Shown one piece after another: positions 28,694-38,068 of a stretch of 64,000 nt of DNA (within the stretch, counting starts at the first letter, position 1; each line of letters opens with the position of its first letter). The DNA is from Sphingomonadales bacterium (GTDB taxonomy: Bacteria > Pseudomonadota > Alphaproteobacteria > Sphingomonadales > Sphingomonadaceae). The stretch is from the NCBI GenBank assembly GCA_004173185.1, contig SEFZ01000005.1, positions 62,001 through 126,000 of the forward strand, in the 5' to 3' direction. A model generated the notes under the pieces. The model had not been told where the DNA came from. It saw nothing but the letters and a program-made list of their open reading frames with translations, and did not search any database. The translations under genes and the position numbers were made by a program.

Positions 28694-29273
28694 GCCGTCC
28701 GTAGAACTGCATCAGCTGGACGATAAGCTCGGCGCGGTCGCTTAGCGAATCGGCTTCGAGCAGCGCCTGTTTCGAAGCGGGATCGAAGGGCGCGATCTGG
28801 GCGATGCCGTTGACCAGCGCTTCGTCATCGAGCCGCGCCACCGCTTCCCAATCGACGGCATAGCCCAGTCCATCGGCGAATCGGCGCGATTCGATCTCAA
28901 GGCTGGCGCGCGAGATAGCCGCGAGGATCTCGCTTTCTCCCGCCGGCTCCAGCTCCGCCTCAATTTGTCGGAACGAGGTGGTCACGTCGAGTTCGCGCAC
29001 GATCGTAAAGCGCGTCAGCCCCTCCAGCACGATATCGAATCGCCCGTCATCAAGCGCTTCGACCTCGGCAATCCGCCCGACACAGCCGACATCGAACAGC
29101 CCTGGCGGCTCGTTTGCATCGCGCGGCTGGACCATCCCGATTCGCCGGTCACGCACCAGCGAATCGGAAATCATCGCGCGGTATCGCGGCTCGAAAATAT
29201 GGAGCGGCAAATGCATCCGTGGAAACAGCAGCGCTCCGCTCAACGGAAAGATCGAGAGCCGTGTGACTGTCAC
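28665..29273 (-). CDS. LON peptidase N-terminal domain protein (LON substrate-binding domain only)
   Basis: 202 residues from a GTG at 29273 that overlaps the thioredoxin-fold gene stop (GTGA). The LON N-domain signature IFPLSGALLFPRMHLPLHIFEPRYR is clear, with no ATPase or protease domain. Such free-standing proteins are common next to the CnoX-like gene in alphaproteobacteria; the role is uncertain. Confidence 0.85.
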   Translation of the reverse strand: MTVTRLSIFPLSGALLFPRMHLPLHIFEPRYRAMISDSLVRDRRIGMVQPRDANEPPGLFDVGCVGRIAEVEALDDGRFDIVLEGLTRFTIVRELDVTTSFRQIEAELEPAGESEILAAISRASLEIESRRFADGLGYAVDWEAVARLDDEALVNGIAQIAPFDPASKQALLEADSLSDRAELIVQLMQFYGRHGDEGGTLQ

Positions 29274-30175
29274 CCGAACAGGATCGCGGACAGTTTGCGC
29301 CGCTGCGCCGAGACCCAGGGGTCTTCGAGCCCAACGGCTTCGAACAGCTTCAGCAGCCGCGCGCGGGCGGCGCCTCCGTTCCATTCCTTGTCCTCGGCGA
29401 TCATCGCGAGCAGCGTCGCGACGGCGGCATCGCGGTCGCCCGCTGCCATCTGGCCGCCCGCCAGCTCATAGCGCGCCTCCATGTCGCCGGTCGCGGCCTG
29501 CGCTGCGAGACCCGAGAGATCCTCTACCGGCGTGGCTTCCTGGGCCAGGCTCACCGCGGCGCGGGCGCGCTCGATCTCGGGCGATTTATTCACCTCATCG
29601 GGCAGGTCGGCGAGCGCGATTTCCGCTTCACCGGTACGGCCCAGCGCCAGCAGCGCACGCGCCCGGCCTGCGGTGATTGCGGGGTGGCCCGGCGCCAGTT
29701 CGGCAATCTGGTCGAAGACCGAAAGCGCGCGCTCGGCATCGCCGTCGCTCAGTAATTGCTCGCCCATCGCGAGCAGCGGCTCGAGTTCGGCTTCCTGCGC
29801 GGCCTCTTCGCTCTGCACCGGCATCTGGCGCAGCAGCTGGTCGAGCGTCGTGCGCAGCTGCGCTTCGGTGCGCGCGGAGGAGAGATCGGCGACCAATTGC
29901 CCCTGGAACATCGCATAGACGGTGGGGATCGAGCGGACTTGGAACTGCGCGGCGATGAACTGATTCGCGTCGACATCGATCTTGACGAGCTTCACGCCCT
30001 TGGTGGCGTAATCCTCGGCCACTTTCTCCAGTACCGGGGCGAGCTGTTTGCAGGGGCCACACCATTCAGCCCAGAAATCGAGGATCATCAGCGAGGTCAT
30101 CGAAGGCTCGACAACGTCGCGGCGGAAGGCGTCCACGGCTTCCTTGTCTTGCGGGGTCATTCCAAGCGTGGCCAT
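29270..30175 (-). CDS. thioredoxin-fold co-chaperone with TPR repeats (CnoX/YbbN-like)
   Basis: 301 residues from the ATG at 30175, with GGAG 11 bases upstream. The N-terminal thioredoxin domain has the intact active site WCGPC (residues 38-42), followed by TPR-like helices (LLSDGDAERALSVFDQIAELAPGHP). The family protects unfolding proteins from oxidation and hands them to chaperones. The active CXXC suggests redox activity, unlike E. coli YbbN. Confidence 0.88.
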   Translation of the reverse strand: MATLGMTPQDKEAVDAFRRDVVEPSMTSLMILDFWAEWCGPCKQLAPVLEKVAEDYATKGVKLVKIDVDANQFIAAQFQVRSIPTVYAMFQGQLVADLSSARTEAQLRTTLDQLLRQMPVQSEEAAQEAELEPLLAMGEQLLSDGDAERALSVFDQIAELAPGHPAITAGRARALLALGRTGEAEIALADLPDEVNKSPEIERARAAVSLAQEATPVEDLSGLAAQAATGDMEARYELAGGQMAAGDRDAAVATLLAMIAEDKEWNGGAARARLLKLFEAVGLEDPWVSAQRRKLSAILFG

Positions 30176-30344
30176 GCATGGGCTCCAACGAGTTACGGGG
30201 TTGCGGCCTATGTGGGGGTTTGGCGCGCACGCGCCAAGCATTTTCAGGAGTAACGCCAAGGGGGTTGCGCTGTTGCGAACCCGCTGCTAGTGGCCGCGCC
30301 TCACCCGCCCAGTTCGACTAGTTCGATACCGGGCAGAACGCCGA

Positions 30345-30419
<75 letters not shown>

Positions 30420-31175
30420 GCGATTTCAAGGGCTTATGGTCTCTTGAAAAGGTGGCGGTGAAAGTCACCCCACCACATCCCACTCGAACGCCTTATACAT
30501 AGCCGGCCTTATGCCTTTAACGGTACAGGGCTGGGCGACAGAATCCCATTGGCGCGCTTGCCCACAGGTTGGGCCGGGCGGGGGCCGTGAAGCGAATCCA
30601 CCTATCTCGTCTCTAAACCTGCCTTTGGTGCGGCTGAAATTTTGGAAAAATTCCAGTCCCTGACTTTTTGCTGCGTAATCAGGGCATGATGCGGGTAAAC
30701 CTGATTGTTCTGACGGTGTTCATTGCCCGACGCCACATTGGCGCGGTCCAGAACCGCCCAAACAGGCTAACCGATTTCTGATCATAGCCAAGCAAAGCCG
30801 ACCCGTAGAATTCAGTGTCATCAGCCACATTATCTGTATGGTCCAGCTCGCCTCAATGCAGCGGTGGCTTCGTGCTTATGAGTCTAGCGCCCAGGCCCTG
30901 AACTGAGGCTTCTGGCCAATATTAGTGTTTCAGCCGCAGGAATCGCTTGCGCAGGCGTGGACGCGTGTGGGTCCCCCGCGACTGCGTATGCAAACGTCGC
31001 GATGGTTCGATGCCTGGCGGCGTGACAGCACCGGAGGTGCGGTGGCGTGTGTGACCGGAGCGGCATTTGAGCCGTTCGACGCGCCTGATGCCTCGCTGCT
31101 GAGGCACGCCGGCCATCTCCGCCACGATCTAATCGCATCGGCCACATCGACCACCGCTTCAAGCGGGCGACGGCC
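30420..31175. other. gene-free junction region between tRNA-Gly and the catabolic cluster
   Basis: 756 bp with no convincing gene on either strand. 30420-30900 is visibly richer in A/T than its neighbours (for example around 30630-30700 and 30770-30840). Short open frames at 30884-31240 have no start context or recognisable protein and run into the thiolase gene. No integrase, second tRNA end or IS terminal repeats could be recognised. It may be decayed mobile DNA. Confidence 0.55.
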
Positions 31176-32372
31176 TCAGATGATTTCGAACAGGCCGGCG
31201 GCGCCCATGCCGCCCGCCGTGCACATCGACACCACGGCATAACGAACGCCGCGCTTGCGCGCTTCGATCAGCGCGTGGCCGATCAAGCGCGCGCCCGTCA
31301 TGCCGAAGGGGTGGCCTACGGCGATCGCGCCGCCATTGACGTTATAGCGTTCGGGATCGATGCCGAGATGATCGCGACAATAAAGGCATTGGCTGGCAAA
31401 TGCCTCATTGAGTTCCCATAGGCCGATATCCTCAACCTTGAGGCCGGCACGATCGAGCAATTTGGGAATGGCGAATATCGGCCCGATCCCCATTTCTCCG
31501 GGACCACAACCCGCCGCCTGGAAGCCGCGGTAGATTCCCAGGATTTCCTTGCCCTCGGCTTCGGCCATGGCACGATCCATCACGATCTGGGCCGCGGCAC
31601 CATCGGAAAGCTGGCTGGCATTGCCCGCCGTGATGTGGCGGCCCTCCGCAATGACGGAGCCGCCCTTCCATACCGGCTTGAGTTGCGCGAGGGCCTCGAC
31701 CGTGGTGCCGGCGCGAATCCCTTCATCCTGCGTCACGGTGACGGTCTCGGTTCCGGTGCGATTTCCCTCTTTGTCGAAAATCGCCTTCTCGACGGTGATG
31801 GGCACGATCTCCTCGAGAAAAGCGCCTTTCGCAAGTCCTGCTTCAGCGCGCTGCTGGCTCATCGCGGCGAAGGCATCCTGCGCCTCGCGGCTGATGCCGT
31901 ACCGTTCCGCGACAATCTCGGCAGTCTCGATCATCGCCATATAGGCATCGGGTTCATTGGCGATGACCGACTGGTTGACGTAGCTCGACATGCCCTTGGT
32001 CATCGTAAGGCTTATCGACTCCATGCCTCCGGAAAGCGCGACGTCGATGTCGCCCGCGATAATCGAGCGTGCCGCCAGCGCCATCGCGGTAAGCCCCGAT
32101 CCGCATTTGCGATCCAGCGTGAAGGCCGGAACCGACTGCGGCATGCCCGCTGCGAACACCGCCATGCGGCCCGCATTGCCTGCCTGAGTGCCCGATTGAT
32201 TGGCGACACCCCAGAAGATGTCGTCGATCCGCGCAGGATCCATGCCCGCCCGTTCGGCTGCTGCACGCATGACATGGCCCGCCAGAACGGGCGCTTCGGT
32301 GTTGTTGAACGCCCCACGATAGGCCTTTCCGATCCCGGTACGGGCAGTGGCGATGATTGCAGCTTCGCGCAT
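31176..32372 (-). CDS. acetyl-CoA acyltransferase (thiolase)
   Basis: 398 residues. The acyl-accepting Cys is C90 in DRKCGSGLTAMA; the base is the His in AIAVGHPFGMTGARL and the second Cys is in CTAGGMGAAG near the end. All point to a degradative thiolase cleaving 3-oxoacyl-CoA. It is the last gene of a minus-strand set with the glutaryl-CoA-dehydrogenase-like and hydrolase genes, so the likely job is the terminal cleavage of a CoA-bound ring fragment. Confidence 0.93.
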   Translation of the reverse strand: MREAAIIATARTGIGKAYRGAFNNTEAPVLAGHVMRAAAERAGMDPARIDDIFWGVANQSGTQAGNAGRMAVFAAGMPQSVPAFTLDRKCGSGLTAMALAARSIIAGDIDVALSGGMESISLTMTKGMSSYVNQSVIANEPDAYMAMIETAEIVAERYGISREAQDAFAAMSQQRAEAGLAKGAFLEEIVPITVEKAIFDKEGNRTGTETVTVTQDEGIRAGTTVEALAQLKPVWKGGSVIAEGRHITAGNASQLSDGAAAQIVMDRAMAEAEGKEILGIYRGFQAAGCGPGEMGIGPIFAIPKLLDRAGLKVEDIGLWELNEAFASQCLYCRDHLGIDPERYNVNGGAIAVGHPFGMTGARLIGHALIEARKRGVRYAVVSMCTAGGMGAAGLFEII

Positions 32373-32435
32373 CAGATATTCCTTTCTGTGGGGGATCGGG
32401 CCGATAGTATTAGGGGAGGCCGGCCGGTGACAATT

Positions 32436-33365
32436 TCAACCGTGCGATGGGGCCAGTTGATCGATGGCCAGACGAAGGCTCGCCACCAATGCTAAAGGCT
32501 GGTCTGCCATGATATGATGCGCAGCGCCGGGCACTTCGACGGCGAGCAGGCAATCCGGCAAGGTCGCGCGCGCATGCGCCACCCGATCGCGGGAGACGAC
32601 CTGGGATCTTTCGCCGTAGATCAAGCCCGTCGGCACGGTCACGCTGCGCAGTTCCGGCGTTAACTCGGCGCGATCCATCTTTACCCAGAGCTCCGGATCA
32701 AAGCGCCATGTCCATCCCTGAAGCCCCTCGTCTTTCGACACTTCGTGCAGGCCGTGACGGGCGACATGATCGGCGATGGCTGGAAAGTCCGTGTCCTGCG
32801 ATGGCAGGAAGCGAAACCGCGCCAGCGCGTCGGCCAATGTGGCATATAGCGGGGAGGTGCCCCTGGCCTCGGCGCTGGGCGGGGGGCGATTGGGCGGCAA
32901 GATCGTGTCGATCAGCAGCGCCCCAGCGACCTGGTCCGGCTGCCTGACGCACAGGTGCAGCAGGGGCAGCCCCCCAAAGGAATGCGCAACAACGATCGGC
33001 GGATTGCCGGACGCTGCGAGTCCAGCCTCCCCGATAGCCTGCACAATCTCGTCCGCGTACACACCGACGCCATAGCGCGAGCGCCAACCCGAACGCCCCA
33101 TTCCTGACCAGGAGATCGCAGCGCAGCGATGGGTCTCCGCAAAGAACGGCGCGATGAAGCTCCACCAGTCCGCATGTGCAGAATTACCGTGCAGGAACAG
33201 AAGGCCCGGCGCACCGACCCTCCCCCAGGTCAGCAGTTCAATTGGCGTGCCGTCATTGTCGAACCACCGTCGTTCCGGTTCGCACGCCACAGCCGTTGCG
33301 AACCAATCCGGGGCTGGGGGGCGAATGCCTCCATAAGGCGATAATATCGACGGGGCCGGGCTCAA
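32436..33365 (-). CDS. alpha/beta-fold hydrolase
   Basis: 309 residues with the oxyanion turn [13 protein letters not shown], the nucleophile S129 in VVAHSFGG and a C-terminal His in [13 protein letters not shown]. It could be a thioesterase, a C-C hydrolase or an esterase; the cap sequence does not tell me. The ATG at 33365 overlaps the stop of the upstream acyl-CoA dehydrogenase, so it is co-translated, and the thiolase follows 63 bases later. Confidence 0.85.
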   Translation of the reverse strand: MSPAPSILSPYGGIRPPAPDWFATAVACEPERRWFDNDGTPIELLTWGRVGAPGLLFLHGNSAHADWWSFIAPFFAETHRCAAISWSGMGRSGWRSRYGVGVYADEIVQAIGEAGLAASGNPPIVVAHSFGGLPLLHLCVRQPDQVAGALLIDTILPPNRPPPSAEARGTSPLYATLADALARFRFLPSQDTDFPAIADHVARHGLHEVSKDEGLQGWTWRFDPELWVKMDRAELTPELRSVTVPTGLIYGERSQVVSRDRVAHARATLPDCLLAVEVPGAAHHIMADQPLALVASLRLAIDQLAPSHG

Positions 33366-34540
33366 AACGCGTTGAACCCCGTGAGATGCCGGCCGAGAAT
33401 CAAGCCGTGCACGTCTTCGGTCCCCTCATAGGTGTTCACGGTTTCCAGATTCTGCGCGTGGCGCATCACGTGATACTCCACCGATACGCCATTGCCGCCC
33501 AGCATATCGCGCGCGACGCGGGCGATGTGGAGTGCCTTGCGGCAATTGTTGCGCTTCAGCAGCGAAATCGCCTCCGGGCGAAGGTCGCCCGCATCCATCA
33601 TTCTGCCAAGCGCGAGCGCACCTTCCAGCCCCAGGCTGATTTCAGTCGCCATGTCGGCCAGCCGCATCTGAACCAACTGGCGTGCGCCAAGCGGGCGACC
33701 AAACACGACCCGGTCACTGACATAAGAACGGGCCTGCTCGAAACATGCCTCTGCCGCGCCCATCGCGCCCCAACTGATCCCGTATCGCGCCCGGTTCAGG
33801 CAGGAGAAGGGGGCTCCCAATCCGCGCGCACCGGGAAGACGCGCGCTCTCTGGGATGAAGACGTCCTGCAATGCCAGTTCGCCGGTGACCGACGCGCGCA
33901 ACGACAGCTTGCCTTCGATCCGCGGCGTAGCGAAGCCGGGCGTCCCGCGCTCTACCAGAAAGCCCGAGATTACGCCGTCGAGCTTGGCCCAGACCACAGC
34001 GACATCGGCCACGGGCGAGTTGGTGATCCACATTTTGGAACCGTTCAACACATAGCCGCCATCGACAGCGCGCGCCGTCGTGCGCATCGCGCCGGGATCC
34101 GAACCGCCATCGGATTCGGTCAAGCCGAAACACCCGATCAATTCGCCGCGCGCCATGCCCGGCAGCCAGCGGCGGCGCTGCTCCTCAGAGCCGAAAGCAT
34201 GGATCGGATGCATTACCAGGCTCGACTGAACGCTCATCGCCGATCGGTAACCGCTATCGACTGCCTCTACTTCACGCGCGATCAGGCCATAGGCCACATA
34301 GCTGCTCGCCGAGCCGCCATATTCCTCGGGCAGCGTTGCCCCCAGAAACCCCATCGCCCCCATTTCGCGCATGATCGAGACGTCAAAGGATTCCTCGAGA
34401 TAGGCGCTTCCGATACCCGGCAGCAGCCTCTCCTGCGCAAAGGTCCGGGCGGCATGGACGACTTGAAGCTCTTCTTCCGAAAGCCGCGATTCAAGGCCAA
34501 GCACATCACGATTCTGCGGCATTGCTACCTGTGCGTTCAT
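33362..34540 (-). CDS. glutaryl-CoA dehydrogenase-like acyl-CoA dehydrogenase
   Basis: 392 residues from the ATG at 34540. Several blocks are those of glutaryl-CoA dehydrogenase: [55 protein letters not shown] and the C-terminal [16 protein letters not shown], with the catalytic Glu near E372. That family oxidises and decarboxylates glutaryl-CoA to crotonyl-CoA, the closing step of benzoyl-CoA-type routes. Its promoter region carries two copies of the 16-bp operator. A related dicarboxylyl-CoA substrate is possible. Confidence 0.88.
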   Translation of the reverse strand: MNAQVAMPQNRDVLGLESRLSEEELQVVHAARTFAQERLLPGIGSAYLEESFDVSIMREMGAMGFLGATLPEEYGGSASSYVAYGLIAREVEAVDSGYRSAMSVQSSLVMHPIHAFGSEEQRRRWLPGMARGELIGCFGLTESDGGSDPGAMRTTARAVDGGYVLNGSKMWITNSPVADVAVVWAKLDGVISGFLVERGTPGFATPRIEGKLSLRASVTGELALQDVFIPESARLPGARGLGAPFSCLNRARYGISWGAMGAAEACFEQARSYVSDRVVFGRPLGARQLVQMRLADMATEISLGLEGALALGRMMDAGDLRPEAISLLKRNNCRKALHIARVARDMLGGNGVSVEYHVMRHAQNLETVNTYEGTEDVHGLILGRHLTGFNAF

Positions 34541-34602
34541 CACACCCTCCTCCTGAAACCGAATGCCAGATAGGTCAGCTTGCCGCTGGAACGCAATATA
34601 AT

Positions 34603-34618
34603 TAGATCGATCGATCAG
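34603..34618. promoter_or_regulatory. operator copy A1 (imperfect 16-bp inverted repeat)
   Basis: TAGATCGATCGATCAG in the divergent promoter gap between the glutaryl-CoA-dehydrogenase-like gene and the MFS gene; a weaker match to the TTGAYCGAYCGATCAA pattern found at four promoters. Confidence 0.55.
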
Positions 34619-34640
34619 TTTATTGGAGATGCTATTGCGA

Positions 34641-34656
34641 TTGATCGTACGATCAA
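34641..34656. promoter_or_regulatory. operator copy A2 (perfect 16-bp palindrome)
   Basis: TTGATCGTACGATCAA, a perfect inverted repeat 48 bases upstream of the MFS start at 34705 and 100 bases from the start of the divergent dehydrogenase gene. Confidence 0.75.
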
Positions 34657-34704
34657 ATAGTCTTGCTGTGAGATGCGGTTCAAGCGGCACACAGGAGAGA
34701 TAGC

Positions 34705-36096
34705 GTGAATAAGATTCGAGAGTGGCGCGCCGCGTTACGCAATCCGGCTATCGCCGCGATGGCAGCGCTCTTCCTGATCAACGTCGCGAGTTATGCGGAT
34801 CGCTCCATCCTGGTGGTGCTGCAGGAATCGATCAAAAAAGACCTGCAACTCAGCGACTTCCAGCTCGGGCTGTTGGCGGGGCCAGCATTTGCCATTTTCT
34901 ACAGCATAATGGGGCTTCCGATAGCGCGCCTGGCGGAGCGTAAGAGCCGCAAGAAAATCATCCTGGTCGCGGTTTCGGCCTGGTCGGTCTTCACGGCGTT
35001 TTGCGGCCTCGCCCAAAATTTCGTGCAGCTGGCAATCTTTCGCATGGGCGTGGGCGCAGCAGAAGCTGCCGCGCCGCCCGCAACGCATTCGCTGATCGCC
35101 GACTATTTCAATCGCTCCGCGCGCGGCCGCGCAATGGCCGTGCTCGCGCTGGGCATCCCGCTGGGCCTTATGGTCGGCGGCGTCTTCGGGGGGCTGATCG
35201 CATCGGCTTTTGGTTGGCGTGTTGCATTTATCGCGATCGGGCTTCCCGGCCTCCTGCTCGTGCTGCTGGGTTCGAAGATCATGTACGAGGCAGACCGCGG
35301 CCCCGGAAATGAAGTCGCGAACATGGAAAAGCTGAGCACGATGGAGAGCATCCGTTCGCTGCTCTCGATTCCGGTATATCGGCTGCTTCTTGTCGCAGCG
35401 GTGCTGAGCGGAAACGCGGCCCATGCGATCTCCACCTTCTCCGCGTCTTTCTTCATACGCGCCCACGATCTGAGCCTGGCGGAAGTTGGCGGCATATTGC
35501 TGACCGGCAAGGGACTGGCCGGCATGGCCGGTACGCTGACCAGCGGCTTCGTGTCCGACAAGCTCGATAACGGGCGCGGCCAGGATTACCTGCTTGTTCC
35601 CGCCTCCGCTTCATTGGTGGCCGCGGGTCTGATGTGGCTTTCGTTTGTCACCCCGGGCGTAACGGTCGCGATGCTGCTGTTCATTTTGGCCGCATTCTTC
35701 GCCAACATGATCATGAGCCCCGCTTTCGCCGCGATCCAGAATGTCGTCGATCCGCGCACCCGCGCGACGGCGGCGGCTTTGTTCCTGTTCTGCGTAACCG
35801 TTCCCGGTTCGGTGGGTCCGGTGATGGTAGGCTATCTCAGTGACATGGTCGCAGCGGGGGCAATGAATCTCGACGTCGCGGCTTATCTGAGCACGTGCCC
35901 GGGTGGACGGCCGGCAGCCGGGCTGGCCGCAGAAGTCGCGGCACAATGCGCGCCTGCTGCGACATCGGGCTTGCGGCGCGGCATGACCGTGGCGCTGCTG
36001 ATCTATCTCGCATCCGTCGTGGTCTATCTGCTGGCCGTGCGCGCCGGCCGCATATCCATGCGCCAATCGCTCGCGACGCCGCCAGCAAAGGCCTGA
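34705..36096 (+). CDS. MFS transporter, spinster/aromatic-acid-type
   Basis: 463 residues with about 12 hydrophobic spans. The early motif [21 protein letters not shown] and the cytoplasmic loop AERKSRKKI are typical of the spinster-like and aromatic-acid MFS branch. A Cys-containing loop ([12 protein letters not shown]) lies late in the protein. Placement behind an operator shared with the degradative genes suggests uptake of a pathway substrate across the inner membrane; direction and substrate are inferred. Confidence 0.85.
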   Translation: MNKIREWRAALRNPAIAAMAALFLINVASYADRSILVVLQESIKKDLQLSDFQLGLLAGPAFAIFYSIMGLPIARLAERKSRKKIILVAVSAWSVFTAFCGLAQNFVQLAIFRMGVGAAEAAAPPATHSLIADYFNRSARGRAMAVLALGIPLGLMVGGVFGGLIASAFGWRVAFIAIGLPGLLLVLLGSKIMYEADRGPGNEVANMEKLSTMESIRSLLSIPVYRLLLVAAVLSGNAAHAISTFSASFFIRAHDLSLAEVGGILLTGKGLAGMAGTLTSGFVSDKLDNGRGQDYLLVPASASLVAAGLMWLSFVTPGVTVAMLLFILAAFFANMIMSPAFAAIQNVVDPRTRATAAALFLFCVTVPGSVGPVMVGYLSDMVAAGAMNLDVAAYLSTCPGGRPAAGLAAEVAAQCAPAATSGLRRGMTVALLIYLASVVVYLLAVRAGRISMRQSLATPPAKA

Positions 36097-36100
36097 GACT

Positions 36101-36133
36101 GTACCAGCCCGGCCATGGCGGCCGGGCTGGTAC
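36101..36133. terminator. hairpin between convergent genes
   Basis: Perfect 14-bp stem GTACCAGCCCGGCC / GGCCGGGCTGGTAC with a 5-base loop, 5 bases after the MFS stop and 12 bases before the end of the convergent dehydrogenase gene. There is no T run, so it may act as a transcript-end stabiliser or block as much as a classical terminator. Confidence 0.6.
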
Positions 36134-36145
36134 TACCGCCGCAAA

Positions 36146-37906
36146 TCAGGTGTATGCGGCAAGGCCCGCCGCAGCCGAGGGGACACCTGCCCCGGCGCGG
36201 ACCTGCGCGAGCAAACCCGGTGCATGGCTGAAGCGCTTTTCCGCGAAGAATCGCGCGAGAAGCACCATATCTTCCGGCTTCCGACAATGCGCGCCTGGCT
36301 CTGCGAGCGCACCTTTGAGAAGCAGGACGCCGCCCACCACGTCGCCGAACAGGCGCAAAGCGGGGGTTGCGGCCCAGTGCAGCTCGATCGACGTTCGAGC
36401 CTGATCGACGATCCAGTCGATCGCCGCTTCGAGCGCATCGATCGCCTCGAGAGCCAGCGCGCCTACGGACGCGAGGGCGCCCCCCTCGGCCTGCGCAACC
36501 ACGCCGCGCAGTTCAGCGAGCAGCAGATCCGCCGTAGTGCGACCACCACGCACAAGCTTGCGGAGCACAAGGTCGATTGCCTGCAAGCCATTCGTGCCCT
36601 CGTAGATCGGCGCAATGCGAATATCGCGCAGGCGCTGTGCCGCACCGGTTTCCTCGACGAACCCCGCGCCGCCATGAACCTGGATTCCGAGCGAGGCGAC
36701 GTCAACGCCGATATCGCTCCCCCATGCCTTCACGATCGGAGTGAGCAATGCCGCACGGTCCGCTGCGGCTCGCCTGCGCTTCGGATCAGGCTCGCGCGCG
36801 GCGCGATCGATCGCGATCGCCGTGAAATAGGAAAGGCCGCGCACCGCCATCACCCCGGAGCGCATATCGAGCAGCATCCGTTGAACATCGGGATGCTCGA
36901 TGATCAACGCCGGTTTGCCCGCAGGGCCCCGGCCCTGAATCCGGCTACGGGCATATGCAAAGGCAAGCTGCGTCGCTTTTTCCCCCACGCCTGCGCCCTG
37001 CAACCCGGTTCCCAGCCGTGCCCGATTCATCATCGTGAACATCGCCGGGAGCCCCTGGCCCTCCTCGCCCACCAACCAGCCAACCGCGCCATCGTGCGCG
37101 CCATACGCCATCATGCAGGTTGGGCTGCCGTGAAGCCCCAGTTTCCGCTCGATGCCGGTACACACAACGTCATTCATTTCGCCGAGATTGCCATGGGCGT
37201 CAGGGATCCGCTTGGGAACGAGGAACAGCGACAAGCCGCGCTCTCCCGAGCCGGCGCCGTCGATCCGCGCAAGCACCATATGGACGATGTTGCTGGTTAG
37301 GTCGTGCTCGCCATAGCTGATGAAGATCTTGTTGGCGGTGATACGGAAGCTGCCATCAGGTTGCGCGCGGGCAAGCGCGCGCGAAAGCGTGAGATCCGAA
37401 CCCGCTTGCGGCTCGGTCATGCTCATGGTCGCAGCCCATTCGCCCGAGACCAGCCGGGGCAGATAGATTGCCTTGAGTTCCTCAGAACCTTTCCGGCTCA
37501 GCAATTCAGACGCCGCCTGGGTGAGCAACAGGCCCATCGCAAACCCCATCGAGCCGCTGTGCCACAGCTCGGTCAGCGCCGCACCGACGCTCATGGGCAA
37601 CCCCATGCCACCGTTCTCGACCGGCGCGTCGGCGGAAACCCATCCGTCGCTGCACCAGCGCGCATAGGCATCGACGAAACCCGGCGGCGTTGTCACCCGG
37701 CCCGCTTCGAACTGCGATCCGATGCGATCGGCGTCCAAATCGAGCGGCGCGATCAGGGATTCCGCCATGCGCCCGGCACGATCGAGAACCTGACAAACGA
37801 AATCCGAATCGGCTTCGGGCGCGAGTCCGTCCCGGCGCAAATCCCCCAGTCCTGCGATCTGCTCCAGACAAAAACCGATATCCGCGACCGGCGCTTCGAA
37901 CCGCAT
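36146..37906 (-). CDS. acyl-CoA dehydrogenase, DmdC-like long form
   Basis: 586 residues, about 200 longer than classic acyl-CoA dehydrogenases. The N-terminal extension (QIAGLGDLRRDGLAPEADSD), SMTEPQAGSDL and NKIFISYGEHD mark the 3-methylmercaptopropionyl-CoA dehydrogenase (DmdC) branch, also used for aryl-propanoyl or branched acyl-CoAs. The catalytic Glu is in IYEGTNGLQAIDL. It is divergent from the TonB receptor, with operator copy B between them. Confidence 0.88.
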   Translation of the reverse strand: MRFEAPVADIGFCLEQIAGLGDLRRDGLAPEADSDFVCQVLDRAGRMAESLIAPLDLDADRIGSQFEAGRVTTPPGFVDAYARWCSDGWVSADAPVENGGMGLPMSVGAALTELWHSGSMGFAMGLLLTQAASELLSRKGSEELKAIYLPRLVSGEWAATMSMTEPQAGSDLTLSRALARAQPDGSFRITANKIFISYGEHDLTSNIVHMVLARIDGAGSGERGLSLFLVPKRIPDAHGNLGEMNDVVCTGIERKLGLHGSPTCMMAYGAHDGAVGWLVGEEGQGLPAMFTMMNRARLGTGLQGAGVGEKATQLAFAYARSRIQGRGPAGKPALIIEHPDVQRMLLDMRSGVMAVRGLSYFTAIAIDRAAREPDPKRRRAAADRAALLTPIVKAWGSDIGVDVASLGIQVHGGAGFVEETGAAQRLRDIRIAPIYEGTNGLQAIDLVLRKLVRGGRTTADLLLAELRGVVAQAEGGALASVGALALEAIDALEAAIDWIVDQARTSIELHWAATPALRLFGDVVGGVLLLKGALAEPGAHCRKPEDMVLLARFFAEKRFSHAPGLLAQVRAGAGVPSAAAGLAAYT

Positions 37907-37965
37907 AATCGTCTCCCTGCTTGATGAATATCAACGCTCGCAAATCACGAGCGCCTGAGCAAGTA

Positions 37966-37981
37966 TTGACCGATCGATCAA
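37966..37981. promoter_or_regulatory. operator copy B
   Basis: TTGACCGATCGATCAA in the 162-bp gap between the divergent DmdC-like dehydrogenase (start 37906) and TonB receptor (start 38069); one central mismatch from a perfect palindrome. Confidence 0.75.
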
Positions 37982-38068
37982 TCTATGTTTTTAACTCTGG
38001 CGTTGATTGGCATGATAAGAGGGCGCTGCCTTGCGACCCTCACAGCACCAACTGGAGAGGACTGCACA

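Noticed and set aside
30884..31242. Overlapping short open frames on both strands before the thiolase gene
   Set aside because: No ribosome-binding site, no recognisable protein, and overlap with the thiolase end. I considered a transposase remnant but could not match any motif.
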